DNA of 6,302 bases from an uncultured Bacilli bacterium. GTDB taxonomy: Bacteria; Bacillota_I; Bacilli_A; RF39; UBA660. How positions within the stretch are numbered: the stretch's first letter is position 1; each line of letters begins with the position of its first letter. Positions 1-6,271 of this stretch are shown here, piece by piece. The translations under genes were made by a program, and so were the position numbers. Where the stretch lies: assembly GCA_910586635.1 (NCBI GenBank), contig CAJUJA010000018.1, positions 10,418-16,719 on the forward strand, read 5' to 3'. The notes under the pieces are model-generated. The model was not told where the DNA came from. It ran no database searches and saw only the letters and a list, made by a program, of their open reading frames with translations.

Positions 1-32
1 ATAATTTACATCATACTATTCCTAATAATTAG

Positions 33-81
33 AAAAACTCAACTATATGTTATTCTTTATATGTAGTTGATATTATTTTTT
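33..81. terminator. Hairpin terminator, apparently bidirectional, after the surface-protein gene
   Basis: Inverted repeat with arms 39-48 (TCAACTATAT) and 61-70 (ATGTAGTTGA), about ten base pairs. It has one imperfect pair: U-G in a plus-strand transcript, A-C in a minus-strand one. Read on the minus strand, the hairpin starts 25 nt after the TAA at 97-95 and is followed by five T (37-33), so it should end the surface-protein transcript. Read on the plus strand it is followed by six T (76-81), so it could also stop a convergent transcript from a gene left of the window; that gene is not visible. Bases 1-32 contain nothing I can identify. Confidence 0.65.
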
Positions 82-94
82 CAAGAAAAATAGG

Positions 95-1030
95 TTATTT
101 TGAAACTACGACGACCGCACGGGCACCATAACTTGGCAAATTTTGGTTGTTACTACGTATCATAGCAACAAAGTCTATCTCAAAAACATTATTAATATTC
201 AAATCTGTCGACATAGTCCAGTATCCATGATTTCCTCTATTCTCATACCAAGATTTATCATTCATTGTTCCACCATAACCAGTTGAGACTGCTAAATAAT
301 TGTACATCCATATAGGACATGATCCACTACTTTCTCTACACCCTAATTTTGCTGCCTCTTGAGCTGTTATCATTCTTGCCTTTGCAGTCCTCTCTTCTAA
401 GGTATAACTATTTCTTGTACATATTATTTCAGTATTATTAATTTTACAACCTGTATTAGAATTTCCATCAAAACTTGTACTTCCCATGGTATACGTCTGA
501 TCATTAACATTGCTCCAACCTCTAGTCGTTTTCTCTAATGCCGGCAGTACTGTCATAGGTCCTTTTGTATTATCACTTTCTTTATTCCATTCTATATTAT
601 TTATTATATTCTTTTGAGATTGCATTGTTAGTGTTGGACCATTATCATTCATCACATGAAAGGTTACAATGTCTGTATCATTCACCTTATATTTAATAAT
701 ATCTCCTGACTTACAGCTTCCACTTGTTTTACTTTTATAACACGTACTTTTCTTGCAAGTGTTCTCTTCTCCTGTTATACACTTTGTTGAATTTTCTGTA
801 CTGTAGGTATATCCAGACACATAGTTTCCTTGTTTTCTAATATCTGTTTTTTCATACAATTCATCAATCGCACCTTTTATATCTATTGACTTTAATCCTG
901 ACTGGGAATTATTATAGGAAACATTAGAACTTGATATCGTAATAGTTGCATAAACCCCTACTCCTGATATCAATATTCCTATTATTATTCCCAATACCAT
1001 TTTATAGTTCCTTTTTAAAACTTCTTTCAC
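95..1030 (-). CDS. Membrane-anchored or secreted cysteine-rich protein of unknown function, under a poly-G promoter
   Basis: Function not recognised. From the GTG at 1030-1028 the protein has 311 residues. The N-terminus (MKEVLKRNYK) is positively charged, followed by one hydrophobic segment at about 11-28 ending in VYA. That ending fits the -3/-1 rule for signal peptidase, so the protein is either secreted or anchored with its bulk outside. Next comes a short segment (about 34-62, ending GAIDELYEK) of a kind I recall at the start of many surface proteins of uncultured gut Bacillota. The rest is polar, Asn/Ser/Thr-rich and holds eight cysteines (84, 92, 97, 106, 195, 204, 231, 238), possibly four disulfides. 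The C-terminal part (about 218-311) contains GYWTMST (269-275) and ends GARAVVVVSK, resembling lectin-like or sulfatase-modifying-factor-like C-termini only at motif level. GTG was chosen because GGAG lies 8 nt upstream, the n-region is charged, and promoter and 5' UTR fit. An open frame continues up to a TTG at 1099, but that would begin inside the -35 box. ATG at 1000-998, with AAGGA upstream, is a weaker alternative because it lacks the charged n-region. The gene appears monocistronic and probably phase-variable. Confidence 0.8.
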   Translation of the reverse strand: MKEVLKRNYKMVLGIIIGILISGVGVYATITISSSNVSYNNSQSGLKSIDIKGAIDELYEKTDIRKQGNYVSGYTYSTENSTKCITGEENTCKKSTCYKSKTSGSCKSGDIIKYKVNDTDIVTFHVMNDNGPTLTMQSQKNIINNIEWNKESDNTKGPMTVLPALEKTTRGWSNVNDQTYTMGSTSFDGNSNTGCKINNTEIICTRNSYTLEERTAKARMITAQEAAKLGCRESSGSCPIWMYNYLAVSTGYGGTMNDKSWYENRGNHGYWTMSTDLNINNVFEIDFVAMIRSNNQNLPSYGARAVVVVSK

Positions 1031-1038
1031 TTCTACCA

Positions 1039-1042
1039 CTCC
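1039..1042 (-). promoter_or_regulatory. Ribosome binding site deciding the GTG start
   Basis: GGAG on the minus strand (1042-1039), 8 nt before the GTG at 1030-1028. It lies about 16 nt inside the transcript predicted from the TATACT -10 box, giving a leader of roughly 29 nt. The upstream TTG candidate at 1099 has no comparable site, so this element supports the shorter reading. Confidence 0.6.
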
Positions 1043-1065
1043 ATATAAATTTACCTCATGTTTAC

Positions 1066-1096
1066 AGTATACCCCCCCCCCTGATGCTTTTGTCAA
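1066..1096 (-). promoter_or_regulatory. Promoter with G10 tract in the -35/-10 spacer, likely phase-variable
   Basis: On the minus strand, a perfect -35 TTGACA (1096-1091) and a -10 TATACT (1071-1066, 5 of 6 to consensus) are separated by 19 bp. The spacer is AAAGCATCA followed by ten G, the last abutting the -10. Transcription should start near 1060-1058, leaving a leader of about 29 nt with a Shine-Dalgarno before the GTG at 1030. The optimal spacer for this sigma class is about 17 bp. G10 is therefore predicted weak, G9 (18 bp) and G8 (17 bp) stronger, and G11 (20 bp) nearly off. There is no TG motif just upstream of the -10 to compensate. The element matches the logic of poly-G/poly-C promoters of Neisseria porA and opc. 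Promoter boxes and tract are seen; switching is inferred. Confidence 0.8.
1072..1081 (-). repeat. Homopolymer tract: ten consecutive G (C on the plus strand)
   Basis: Ten uninterrupted C on the plus strand in otherwise strongly AT-rich sequence. G/C runs of this length are very unlikely by chance at this base composition and are prone to slipped-strand mispairing. The position exactly between -35 and -10 boxes argues for selection as a contingency locus. Assembly length of such a run may itself be uncertain, and a population mixture is expected if the switch is active. Confidence 0.9.
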
Positions 1097-1165
1097 CAAG
1101 AAGGTACTTTGGATAGTGGTAAATTACATATCTAGCTTACTATTTTCTACTAACGACATTTTAAC

Positions 1166-1201
1166 TAAAAAAGGGATTAGCATTTCATGAATACTATCCC
1201 T
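1166..1201 (-). terminator. Rho-independent terminator downstream of the YitT gene (second of two)
   Basis: Arms AGGGATAG (minus strand 1201-1194) and CTAATCCCT (1180-1172) form an eight-pair stem with one bulged base and a loop of about 13 nt. Six T follow directly (1172-1167, the first also closing the stem). Orientation fits termination of minus-strand transcription coming from the YitT gene, and it insulates the phase-variable promoter about 70 nt further on. The stretch 1100-1165 shows no further structure I can name. Confidence 0.75.
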
Positions 1202-1209
1202 AAAATTCT

Positions 1210-1258
1210 AAAAAACGGTTTCCCTAACGAACTTTTTACAGGTTATATATAACCCGTT
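1210..1258 (-). terminator. First terminator-like structure after the YitT gene, containing a 14-bp palindrome
   Basis: On the minus strand AACGG (1258-1254) can pair with CCGTT (1218-1214), followed by a run of T (six, 1215-1210, partly used in the stem). Between them lies a perfect palindrome GGTTATATATAACC (1241-1254), which could form its own small hairpin or be a protein site. The structure begins about 30 nt after the YitT stop codon at 1290. It is less compact than the second terminator, so it may be a backup or an alternative fold. Together the two hairpins fill most of the 259-nt gap between genes. Confidence 0.45.
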
Positions 1259-1289
1259 CCTATTTCCATTTTATTCTTGTAAATATTGT

Positions 1290-2169
1290 CTAACTTACTT
1301 CTATTTTTTTGTTCTTTCTTATCCTTTTATTTGATTTAATATGTTCCCCAATAATTTCAGATACTTCTAGAATCGTAATAAAACTACTTTGATCCATTAC
1401 TTGACATATTTTTTTTAATTCATATACTTCTATTCTTGTTAACACACAATACAAAACTTCCTTTTCTCCAGTAATTAGTCCTTTTCCTTTTAGTTTGGTT
1501 ACTGTTCTACCAAGCCTTTTAAATATTTCATCTGCCATGTCTGTTCCTTTTTCTGTAATAATTAAGGCAGCTTTTTCTTGATCTAATCCTTCCGATACGA
1601 AATCAATTACTTTAAAGGTAATAAAATAAGTTAGGAGAGAGTATAATGCTCGATCAATTCCAAAAATTAATCCTGCTGCTAGATAGATAACTAAATTGAA
1701 TAATAAAACCACTTGTCCAACAGATAAAGGGGTTCTTTTGCTGATTACTAAGGCTACTGATTCGGTCCCATCAATACATCCCCCGAAATGAATAACTAGC
1801 CCTACACCTATTCCTAAAATGGCACCCCCAAATACAGTTGCTAATAAAATTTGATGAGTTACCTCCTCTAATGAAGAAAAGTATGATAGTGCAACTGAAA
1901 ATAATACCATAGAGTAAATAGCTCTTACTAAAAATCCAATTCCCATATTTCTATATCCAATATAAATAAAAGGAATATTTAGAAGTAAGACTAATAGAGA
2001 AAGAGGAATTTGAGTTAGATATAATGATAGAAATTCCAGTAACTCCTCCGTCCAAAATGGTATTGGGTATTAAAAAAGTTTCTAATGCATAGGCAGATAA
2101 AATAGCACCTAGTGTCAACATAATAAATGAAACTAAAACCTGATATTTTTTAGATTTTATTTTTTCCAT
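1290..2169 (-). pseudogene. YitT-family (DUF161 + DUF2179) membrane protein gene broken by a frameshift
   Basis: Two consecutive frames together spell one YitT-family protein of about 292-294 residues, the usual family length. The first 51-52 codons from ATG 2169-2167 give the start of the membrane domain (TM1, then ILDGGVTGISIIIS). The frame then runs to a TAG at 1953-1951 in unrelated residues. Homology resumes in the other frame from ACT at 2015-2013 (TQIPLSLLVLLLNIPFIYIG). It continues through CIDGTESVALVISKR and further membrane helices to a C-terminal DUF2179 soluble domain, ending at TAG 1292-1290. The downstream ATG at 1946, 4 nt after the stop, has no good ribosome site; reinitiation would yield a protein lacking TM1-TM2. 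Family function is poorly defined (multi-pass membrane protein with a cytoplasmic PII/ACT-like domain). SD-like AGAGGGAAG precedes ATG 2169. The shift could be a real mutation or a sequencing/assembly error. Confidence 0.85.
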
Positions 2170-2201
2170 ATTCTTCCCTCTTTCTATTGATTGATAAAAT
2201 T

Positions 2202-2210
2202 ATTATACCA
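2202..2210 (-). promoter_or_regulatory. Extended -10 promoter of the YitT gene
   Basis: Minus strand TGG directly followed by TATAAT (2210-2202) is a perfect extended -10. No good -35 exists 17 bp upstream, since that space is occupied by the exporter terminator; extended -10 promoters tolerate this. Transcription would start near 2195, leaving a leader of about 25 nt with AGAGGGAAG before ATG 2169. Confidence 0.65.
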
Positions 2211-2211
2211 T

Positions 2212-2242
2212 AAAAAGAACAAACCTTAAATTAAGATTTGTT
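2212..2242 (-). terminator. Rho-independent terminator of the ABC exporter operon
   Basis: On the minus strand AACAAATCTTAA (2242-2231) and TTAAGGTTTGTT (2229-2218) are complementary except for one U-G pair. They form a stem of about 10-12 bp, with TTC and five T following (2216-2212). It begins 6 nt after the TAA at 2250-2248. The YitT -10 promoter starts only 2 nt beyond the U-tract, so the two units are packed tightly. Confidence 0.8.
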
Positions 2243-2247
2243 TTAGT

Positions 2248-4077
2248 TTACATATCTATTTCATTTTCTACTGCTTCGAATTGTGAATTATATAGTTTGG
2301 CATAAAATCCCTTTTTCTTTAATAATTGTTCATGATTGCCTTGTTCTACAATATCTCCACCATCCATGACTAAAATTAAATCGGCATTTTTAATTGTTGA
2401 AAGCCTATGAGCAATAATGAAACTAGTTCTTCCTTCCATTAACTTATCCATTGCTTCCTGAATCAAAATTTCAGTTCTGGTATCTACACTACTAGTTGCT
2501 TCATCTAATATTAAAATCTTAGGATCTTTTAAAATTACTCTAGCAATGGTTAATAATTGTTTTTGGCCTCCAGATATATTATCAGCTTCCTCGTTTAAAA
2601 TCATATTATAACCATCTGGTAGGGTTCTAATGAAGTGATCTACACTAGCTGTTTTACAGGCCTCTCTAATTTCATTATCGGTTGCATCTAACTTACCATA
2701 TTTTATATTTTCTTTAATCGTTCCGTTAAATAACCAAGTATCTTGTAATACCATACCAAATAATTTTCTGATTTCATTTCTTTTAAAATCCGTTAAATCT
2801 TTTCCACCAATTAAAATTTTACCATGATTTAATTCATAAAATCTCATTAATAGTTTAACAATCGTTGTTTTCCCAGCACCAGTTGGTCCTACGATTGCAA
2901 TTTTTTCACCATCTTTTATTTTGGCAGAAAAATCATGAATAATTGTTTTGTCTTTATTATAACCAAAACATACATTTTTAAATTCAATATCCCCTTCAAT
3001 ATTGTCTACCTTAACAGGATTTCTTTTATCCTTTACTTCCTCTTCTAAATGAAGAAACTCAAATACTCGCTCACTTGCTGCGATTGCTGATTGGACATTA
3101 TTCATTACTTGAGCAAGTTGTGATATTTGTTGTGTAAAGGTTCTAACGTATTGGGTAAAAGATAAAATTTCCCCTACTTCTATTTTATCCTTTATTACCA
3201 TATATCCACCTAGAATAGAAATAACAACATATCCTAAGTTTCCAATAAACTGCATAATTGGATGCATTGCAGTTGATAAAAACTGACTTTTCCATGCACT
3301 ATGGTATAATGTTTGATTAATCGTATTAAACTTCTCAATCGCCTTTTCTTCCCCATTAAATGCTTTTACAATATCGTGTCCTCCATAAATTTCTTCTACA
3401 TGTCCATTAATGTGACCTAAATATTCCTGTTGCATGGAAAAATATTTTTGACTTTTTTTGACTACTAGATTAAGAATAACCATACAAATTGGTACAATTA
3501 ATATAGAGGCGACAGTCATAGAAATATTAATAGAAATCATCATAATTAAAATTCCTATTATTGTAGCAATACCAGAAATAATAGTAGTTATTGATTGATT
3601 TAGGGCCTGTGATAGTGTATCTATGTCATTGGTAACAATTGATAACACTTCTCCATGTGTCTTGCTATCAAAATATTTCATTGGTAATTTGTGAATTTTT
3701 TCGCTTAATTTATTTCTTAATTGATATGAAATTTTATTTGAAATACTACTCATAATAGTTCCTTGAATTGCCGAAAACAAGGCACTTACTATATATAAAA
3801 TAATTAAAATAAGAGAGATTTTACCGATATAGTTAAAGTCGATTCCTCCTGTATTTGATATTTTTTTCATTAATCCACTGAAAATTTCTGTTGTAATATT
3901 ACCAAGTATTTTAGGACCGATTATTGTAAAGATAGTAGATCCTATTGCAAATAGGGTAACTAAAATCATTCCTAATTTATAATTTTTTAAATAAGATAGC
4001 AACTCTTTTAAAGTGGCTTTAAAATTCTTTGCTTTTTCGGGAGCTCCTTTTCCCATTGGTCCATGTGGTCTAGGCAT
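2248..4077 (-). CDS. ABC exporter half-transporter, catalytically canonical subunit
   Basis: A 609-residue half-transporter of the multidrug/lipid exporter class (type IV ABC fold): an N-terminal six-helix transmembrane domain (about 30-330) and a C-terminal nucleotide-binding domain (about 360-595). Visible ATPase motifs: A-loop Tyr373; Walker A GPTGAGKT (397-404); Q-loop Gln445 in MVLQDTWLF; signature ISGGQ (501-505); Walker B ILILDE (521-526) with catalytic Glu526; D-loop SSVD; switch His557 in IIAHRLST. The N-terminus MPRPHGPMGKG is a Pro/Gly-rich cytoplasmic lead-in I recall in this exporter subfamily. The ATG overlaps the end of the upstream partner gene by 8 nt (ATGCCTAG), and AAGGAGG (4093-4087) sits 9 nt before it, so the two subunits are translationally coupled. 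It should pair with the 724-aa partner as an asymmetric heterodimer like BmrC/BmrD, LmrC/LmrD or TM287/TM288. It would export drugs, peptides or lipids across the cytoplasmic membrane using ATP; the substrate cannot be read from sequence. Confidence 0.95.
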   Translation of the reverse strand: MPRPHGPMGKGAPEKAKNFKATLKELLSYLKNYKLGMILVTLFAIGSTIFTIIGPKILGNITTEIFSGLMKKISNTGGIDFNYIGKISLILIILYIVSALFSAIQGTIMSSISNKISYQLRNKLSEKIHKLPMKYFDSKTHGEVLSIVTNDIDTLSQALNQSITTIISGIATIIGILIMMISINISMTVASILIVPICMVILNLVVKKSQKYFSMQQEYLGHINGHVEEIYGGHDIVKAFNGEEKAIEKFNTINQTLYHSAWKSQFLSTAMHPIMQFIGNLGYVVISILGGYMVIKDKIEVGEILSFTQYVRTFTQQISQLAQVMNNVQSAIAASERVFEFLHLEEEVKDKRNPVKVDNIEGDIEFKNVCFGYNKDKTIIHDFSAKIKDGEKIAIVGPTGAGKTTIVKLLMRFYELNHGKILIGGKDLTDFKRNEIRKLFGMVLQDTWLFNGTIKENIKYGKLDATDNEIREACKTASVDHFIRTLPDGYNMILNEEADNISGGQKQLLTIARVILKDPKILILDEATSSVDTRTEILIQEAMDKLMEGRTSFIIAHRLSTIKNADLILVMDGGDIVEQGNHEQLLKKKGFYAKLYNSQFEAVENEIDM

Positions 4078-6244
4078 TTTCTAACTCCTCCTTACTTAGT
4101 TGGGATAGGGCTATTTCTTGATATATTTTACACTTTTTCATGAGTTCTTTGTGGTTCCCCATCCCTACAATATTACCCTCATCTAATACTACAATTTTAT
4201 CAGCATTCATAATAGTAGAAATTCTTTGTGCAACTATTAATACTGTTTTATCCTTTGTAACTTTTGATAATTCTTTACGAAGTTTTGCATCTGTTTTAAA
4301 GTCAAGTGCTGAAAAAGAATCATCAAACACATAAATATCTGGATTTTTGGCAATGGCACGAGCAATCGATAATCTTTGCTTTTGGCCTCCTGAGACATTA
4401 GAACCACCTTGAGCAATCTCATAGTTTTCTTTTCCGTCTAATTTTGATACAAATTCCTTTGATTGAGAAATAGCTAATGCTTGATCAATATCTTTATCTT
4501 TGATATTAGAATTTCCATATCTAATATTATCTTTAATAGTTCCTGTGAATAGTATTCCTTTTTGAGGAACAAATCCTATTTTTTCACGTAGGGATTCAAT
4601 ATTTACATCCTTAATATTCACACCATCGATCAGTAATTCTCCTGCTGTTACATCATAGAATCTAGGAATTAAATTAATAATTGTTGACTTTCCAGATCCC
4701 GTTGAACCAATAAAGGCTGTAACTTCTCCTGGGTTTGCCACTAAATTAATATCAGTAACGACATCATAGTCAGCATCTGGATACCTGAAAGAAACATTTT
4801 TAAATTCGACTAATCCTTTTTTATCATCATTAAAATCTACCATTTTTTCTTTATTATAAATTGTATCCTTCGTCTCAAGAACTTCAATAATTCTTTTAGC
4901 AGAAACATTGGCACGTGGTAACATAATAGACATCATTGAAATCATTAAAAAGGCCATAATGATTTGCATTGTATATTGGATATATGCCATAATATCTCCA
5001 ACTTGCATATTTCCTGCATCTACTCCATAGGCACCTTTATATACAATTGCCAAACAAACAAAATTCATTACTAACATCATAATAGGCATCATAAAACTCA
5101 TAGCTTTATTAATAAACAAGTTCACCTTAGTTAATTTATGATTGGCTTGTTCAAATCTTTCTACTTCATAATCTTCATTAGAAAATGCTCTAATTACTGG
5201 TAGCCCTGATAAAATCTCTCTTGTCACTAAGTTTAGTTTGTCAATTAACTTTTGAACAACATTAAATTTTGGCATTGCGATTAAAAATAAAGTGAGCATA
5301 ACAAATAGGACTGCTACTACTGCAACGCCGATAATATAAGTCATAGAGGAATTTGTATTCATAGCTTTTACTACTCCACCAACACCAATAATTGGTGCAT
5401 AAAATACAACTCTAAGTAAGAATACTACTACCATTTGAACTTGTTGAATATCATTTGTAGTTCTGGTAATTAAGGAAGATTGACCAAATGTTTTTATTTC
5501 ACTTTTTGAAAATCCTACTACTTTTTTAAATACTTTACGTCTTAATGTTTTAGCTAATTTGGCTGCCATTCTAGAACCGATTAATACAATGATAATTCCA
5601 TCTATCATCGCTGCTAGAGCAATTCCTACCATAATAAGTCCTGTTTTAAAGATATAGGATGTTTGTATTTTATCTGTATCGATACCAATTCTTTGATATT
5701 CCTCTTTCACATAACTAACAGCAGCCTGATCTATGATAGTCTCTGGAATTTCTTTTAATTTTTTATTGATATTCTCTAGCATTTGTTCCTTCTGCGTAGG
5801 ACCCATATAAGATAAAGCAGTATAGATATCCATGTTATTTGGAATATCAAATGAAATTGAATTTTTATCTTGACTTTTTTCAGACTGTTCTAAAAATCGA
5901 ATTACAGTCATTGGTTTAGCTAAAATATCATTTACTTTATCTTGATTAGAATTTTTCTTTAATTGATAAATATTCTCATTTTTATAAGAACTATCTTTTT
6001 CATAACTAGATAAAATAAATTTTTTATCTTCTTCATCTGTAAATAGTAATATTTTATGAAGGTTAGTTTCCCCTATTTTCTCTATCGCTGCATTACTAAT
6101 TCCGCCTTGTTGAACCCCTATATTAATAATATTAGAAGTATAATCTGGTAAAGTTAAATCTAACATTGCCTGAATGGCTAATAACAAAATAATCGATAAT
6201 ACTGATACAATAGAACTTTTTAAATATTTAAATACTTTTATCAT
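4070..6244 (-). CDS. ABC exporter half-transporter, degenerate-site subunit with extracytoplasmic insert
   Basis: A 724-residue half-transporter, larger than the usual 570-620. TM1 (about 10-30) is followed by TSNIINIGVQQGGI (36-49), then a hydrophilic, Lys/Asn/Glu-rich insert to about 195 before TM2 (200-224). That position puts the insert outside the membrane. The remaining helices run to about 445, and the nucleotide-binding domain spans about 478-715. Motifs: Tyr488; Walker A GSTGSGKS (513-520); Gln561; signature VSGGQ (617-621); Walker B IYVFDD (637-642), where Asp642 replaces the catalytic Glu; D-loop SALD; and VAQRIST, where Gln673 replaces the switch His. Both changes mark the degenerate site of heterodimeric exporters, which binds ATP but hydrolyses it poorly, leaving turnover to the 609-aa partner. 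Start ATG 6244-6242 has AGGAGG (6257-6252) 7 nt upstream. It is the first gene of the two-gene unit, at least within the window; a regulator such as MarR often precedes such pairs but would lie beyond the edge. Confidence 0.95.
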   Translation of the reverse strand: MIKVFKYLKSSIVSVLSIILLLAIQAMLDLTLPDYTSNIINIGVQQGGISNAAIEKIGETNLHKILLFTDEEDKKFILSSYEKDSSYKNENIYQLKKNSNQDKVNDILAKPMTVIRFLEQSEKSQDKNSISFDIPNNMDIYTALSYMGPTQKEQMLENINKKLKEIPETIIDQAAVSYVKEEYQRIGIDTDKIQTSYIFKTGLIMVGIALAAMIDGIIIVLIGSRMAAKLAKTLRRKVFKKVVGFSKSEIKTFGQSSLITRTTNDIQQVQMVVVFLLRVVFYAPIIGVGGVVKAMNTNSSMTYIIGVAVVAVLFVMLTLFLIAMPKFNVVQKLIDKLNLVTREILSGLPVIRAFSNEDYEVERFEQANHKLTKVNLFINKAMSFMMPIMMLVMNFVCLAIVYKGAYGVDAGNMQVGDIMAYIQYTMQIIMAFLMISMMSIMLPRANVSAKRIIEVLETKDTIYNKEKMVDFNDDKKGLVEFKNVSFRYPDADYDVVTDINLVANPGEVTAFIGSTGSGKSTIINLIPRFYDVTAGELLIDGVNIKDVNIESLREKIGFVPQKGILFTGTIKDNIRYGNSNIKDKDIDQALAISQSKEFVSKLDGKENYEIAQGGSNVSGGQKQRLSIARAIAKNPDIYVFDDSFSALDFKTDAKLRKELSKVTKDKTVLIVAQRISTIMNADKIVVLDEGNIVGMGNHKELMKKCKIYQEIALSQLSKEELENA

Positions 6245-6262
6245 AAAATCTCCTCCTTTTTA

Positions 6263-6271
6263 TAAATACCA
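6263..6271 (-). promoter_or_regulatory. Possible extended -10 promoter of the exporter operon
   Basis: Minus strand TGG followed by TATTTA (6271-6263) resembles the extended -10 seen before the YitT gene. A TTAGAC (6288-6283) lies upstream, but 14 bp away, which is too close for a standard -35. The predicted start would fall only a few bases before AGGAGG, giving a very short leader. The operon may instead be transcribed from beyond the window edge. Confidence 0.3.

Noticed and set aside
1066..1140. Invertible promoter flanked by inverted repeats
   Set aside because: I looked for inverted repeats around the promoter as an alternative switching mechanism and found none convincing; the G tract is the only switch-like element.
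1409..1416. Run of eight T (eight A on the coding strand) in the YitT gene
   Set aside because: Such A/T runs are common at this base composition (others near 1304 and 3861), and it is not the site of the frameshift.
1290..1946. Independent 218-aa gene starting at ATG 1946
   Set aside because: Homology to the YitT family continues upstream of this ATG in the same frame to about 2015, and there is no good ribosome site. It is the downstream part of a frameshifted gene.
4140..4334. Plus-strand open frame of 64 codons
   Set aside because: It lies entirely antisense within the nucleotide-binding domain of the exporter, whose motifs are intact in the minus-strand frame. It has no ribosome site or recognisable protein.
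4237..4422. Minus-strand open frame of 61 codons in another frame
   Set aside because: It is a shadow of the same exporter gene, overlapping its Walker B and signature region in a different frame.
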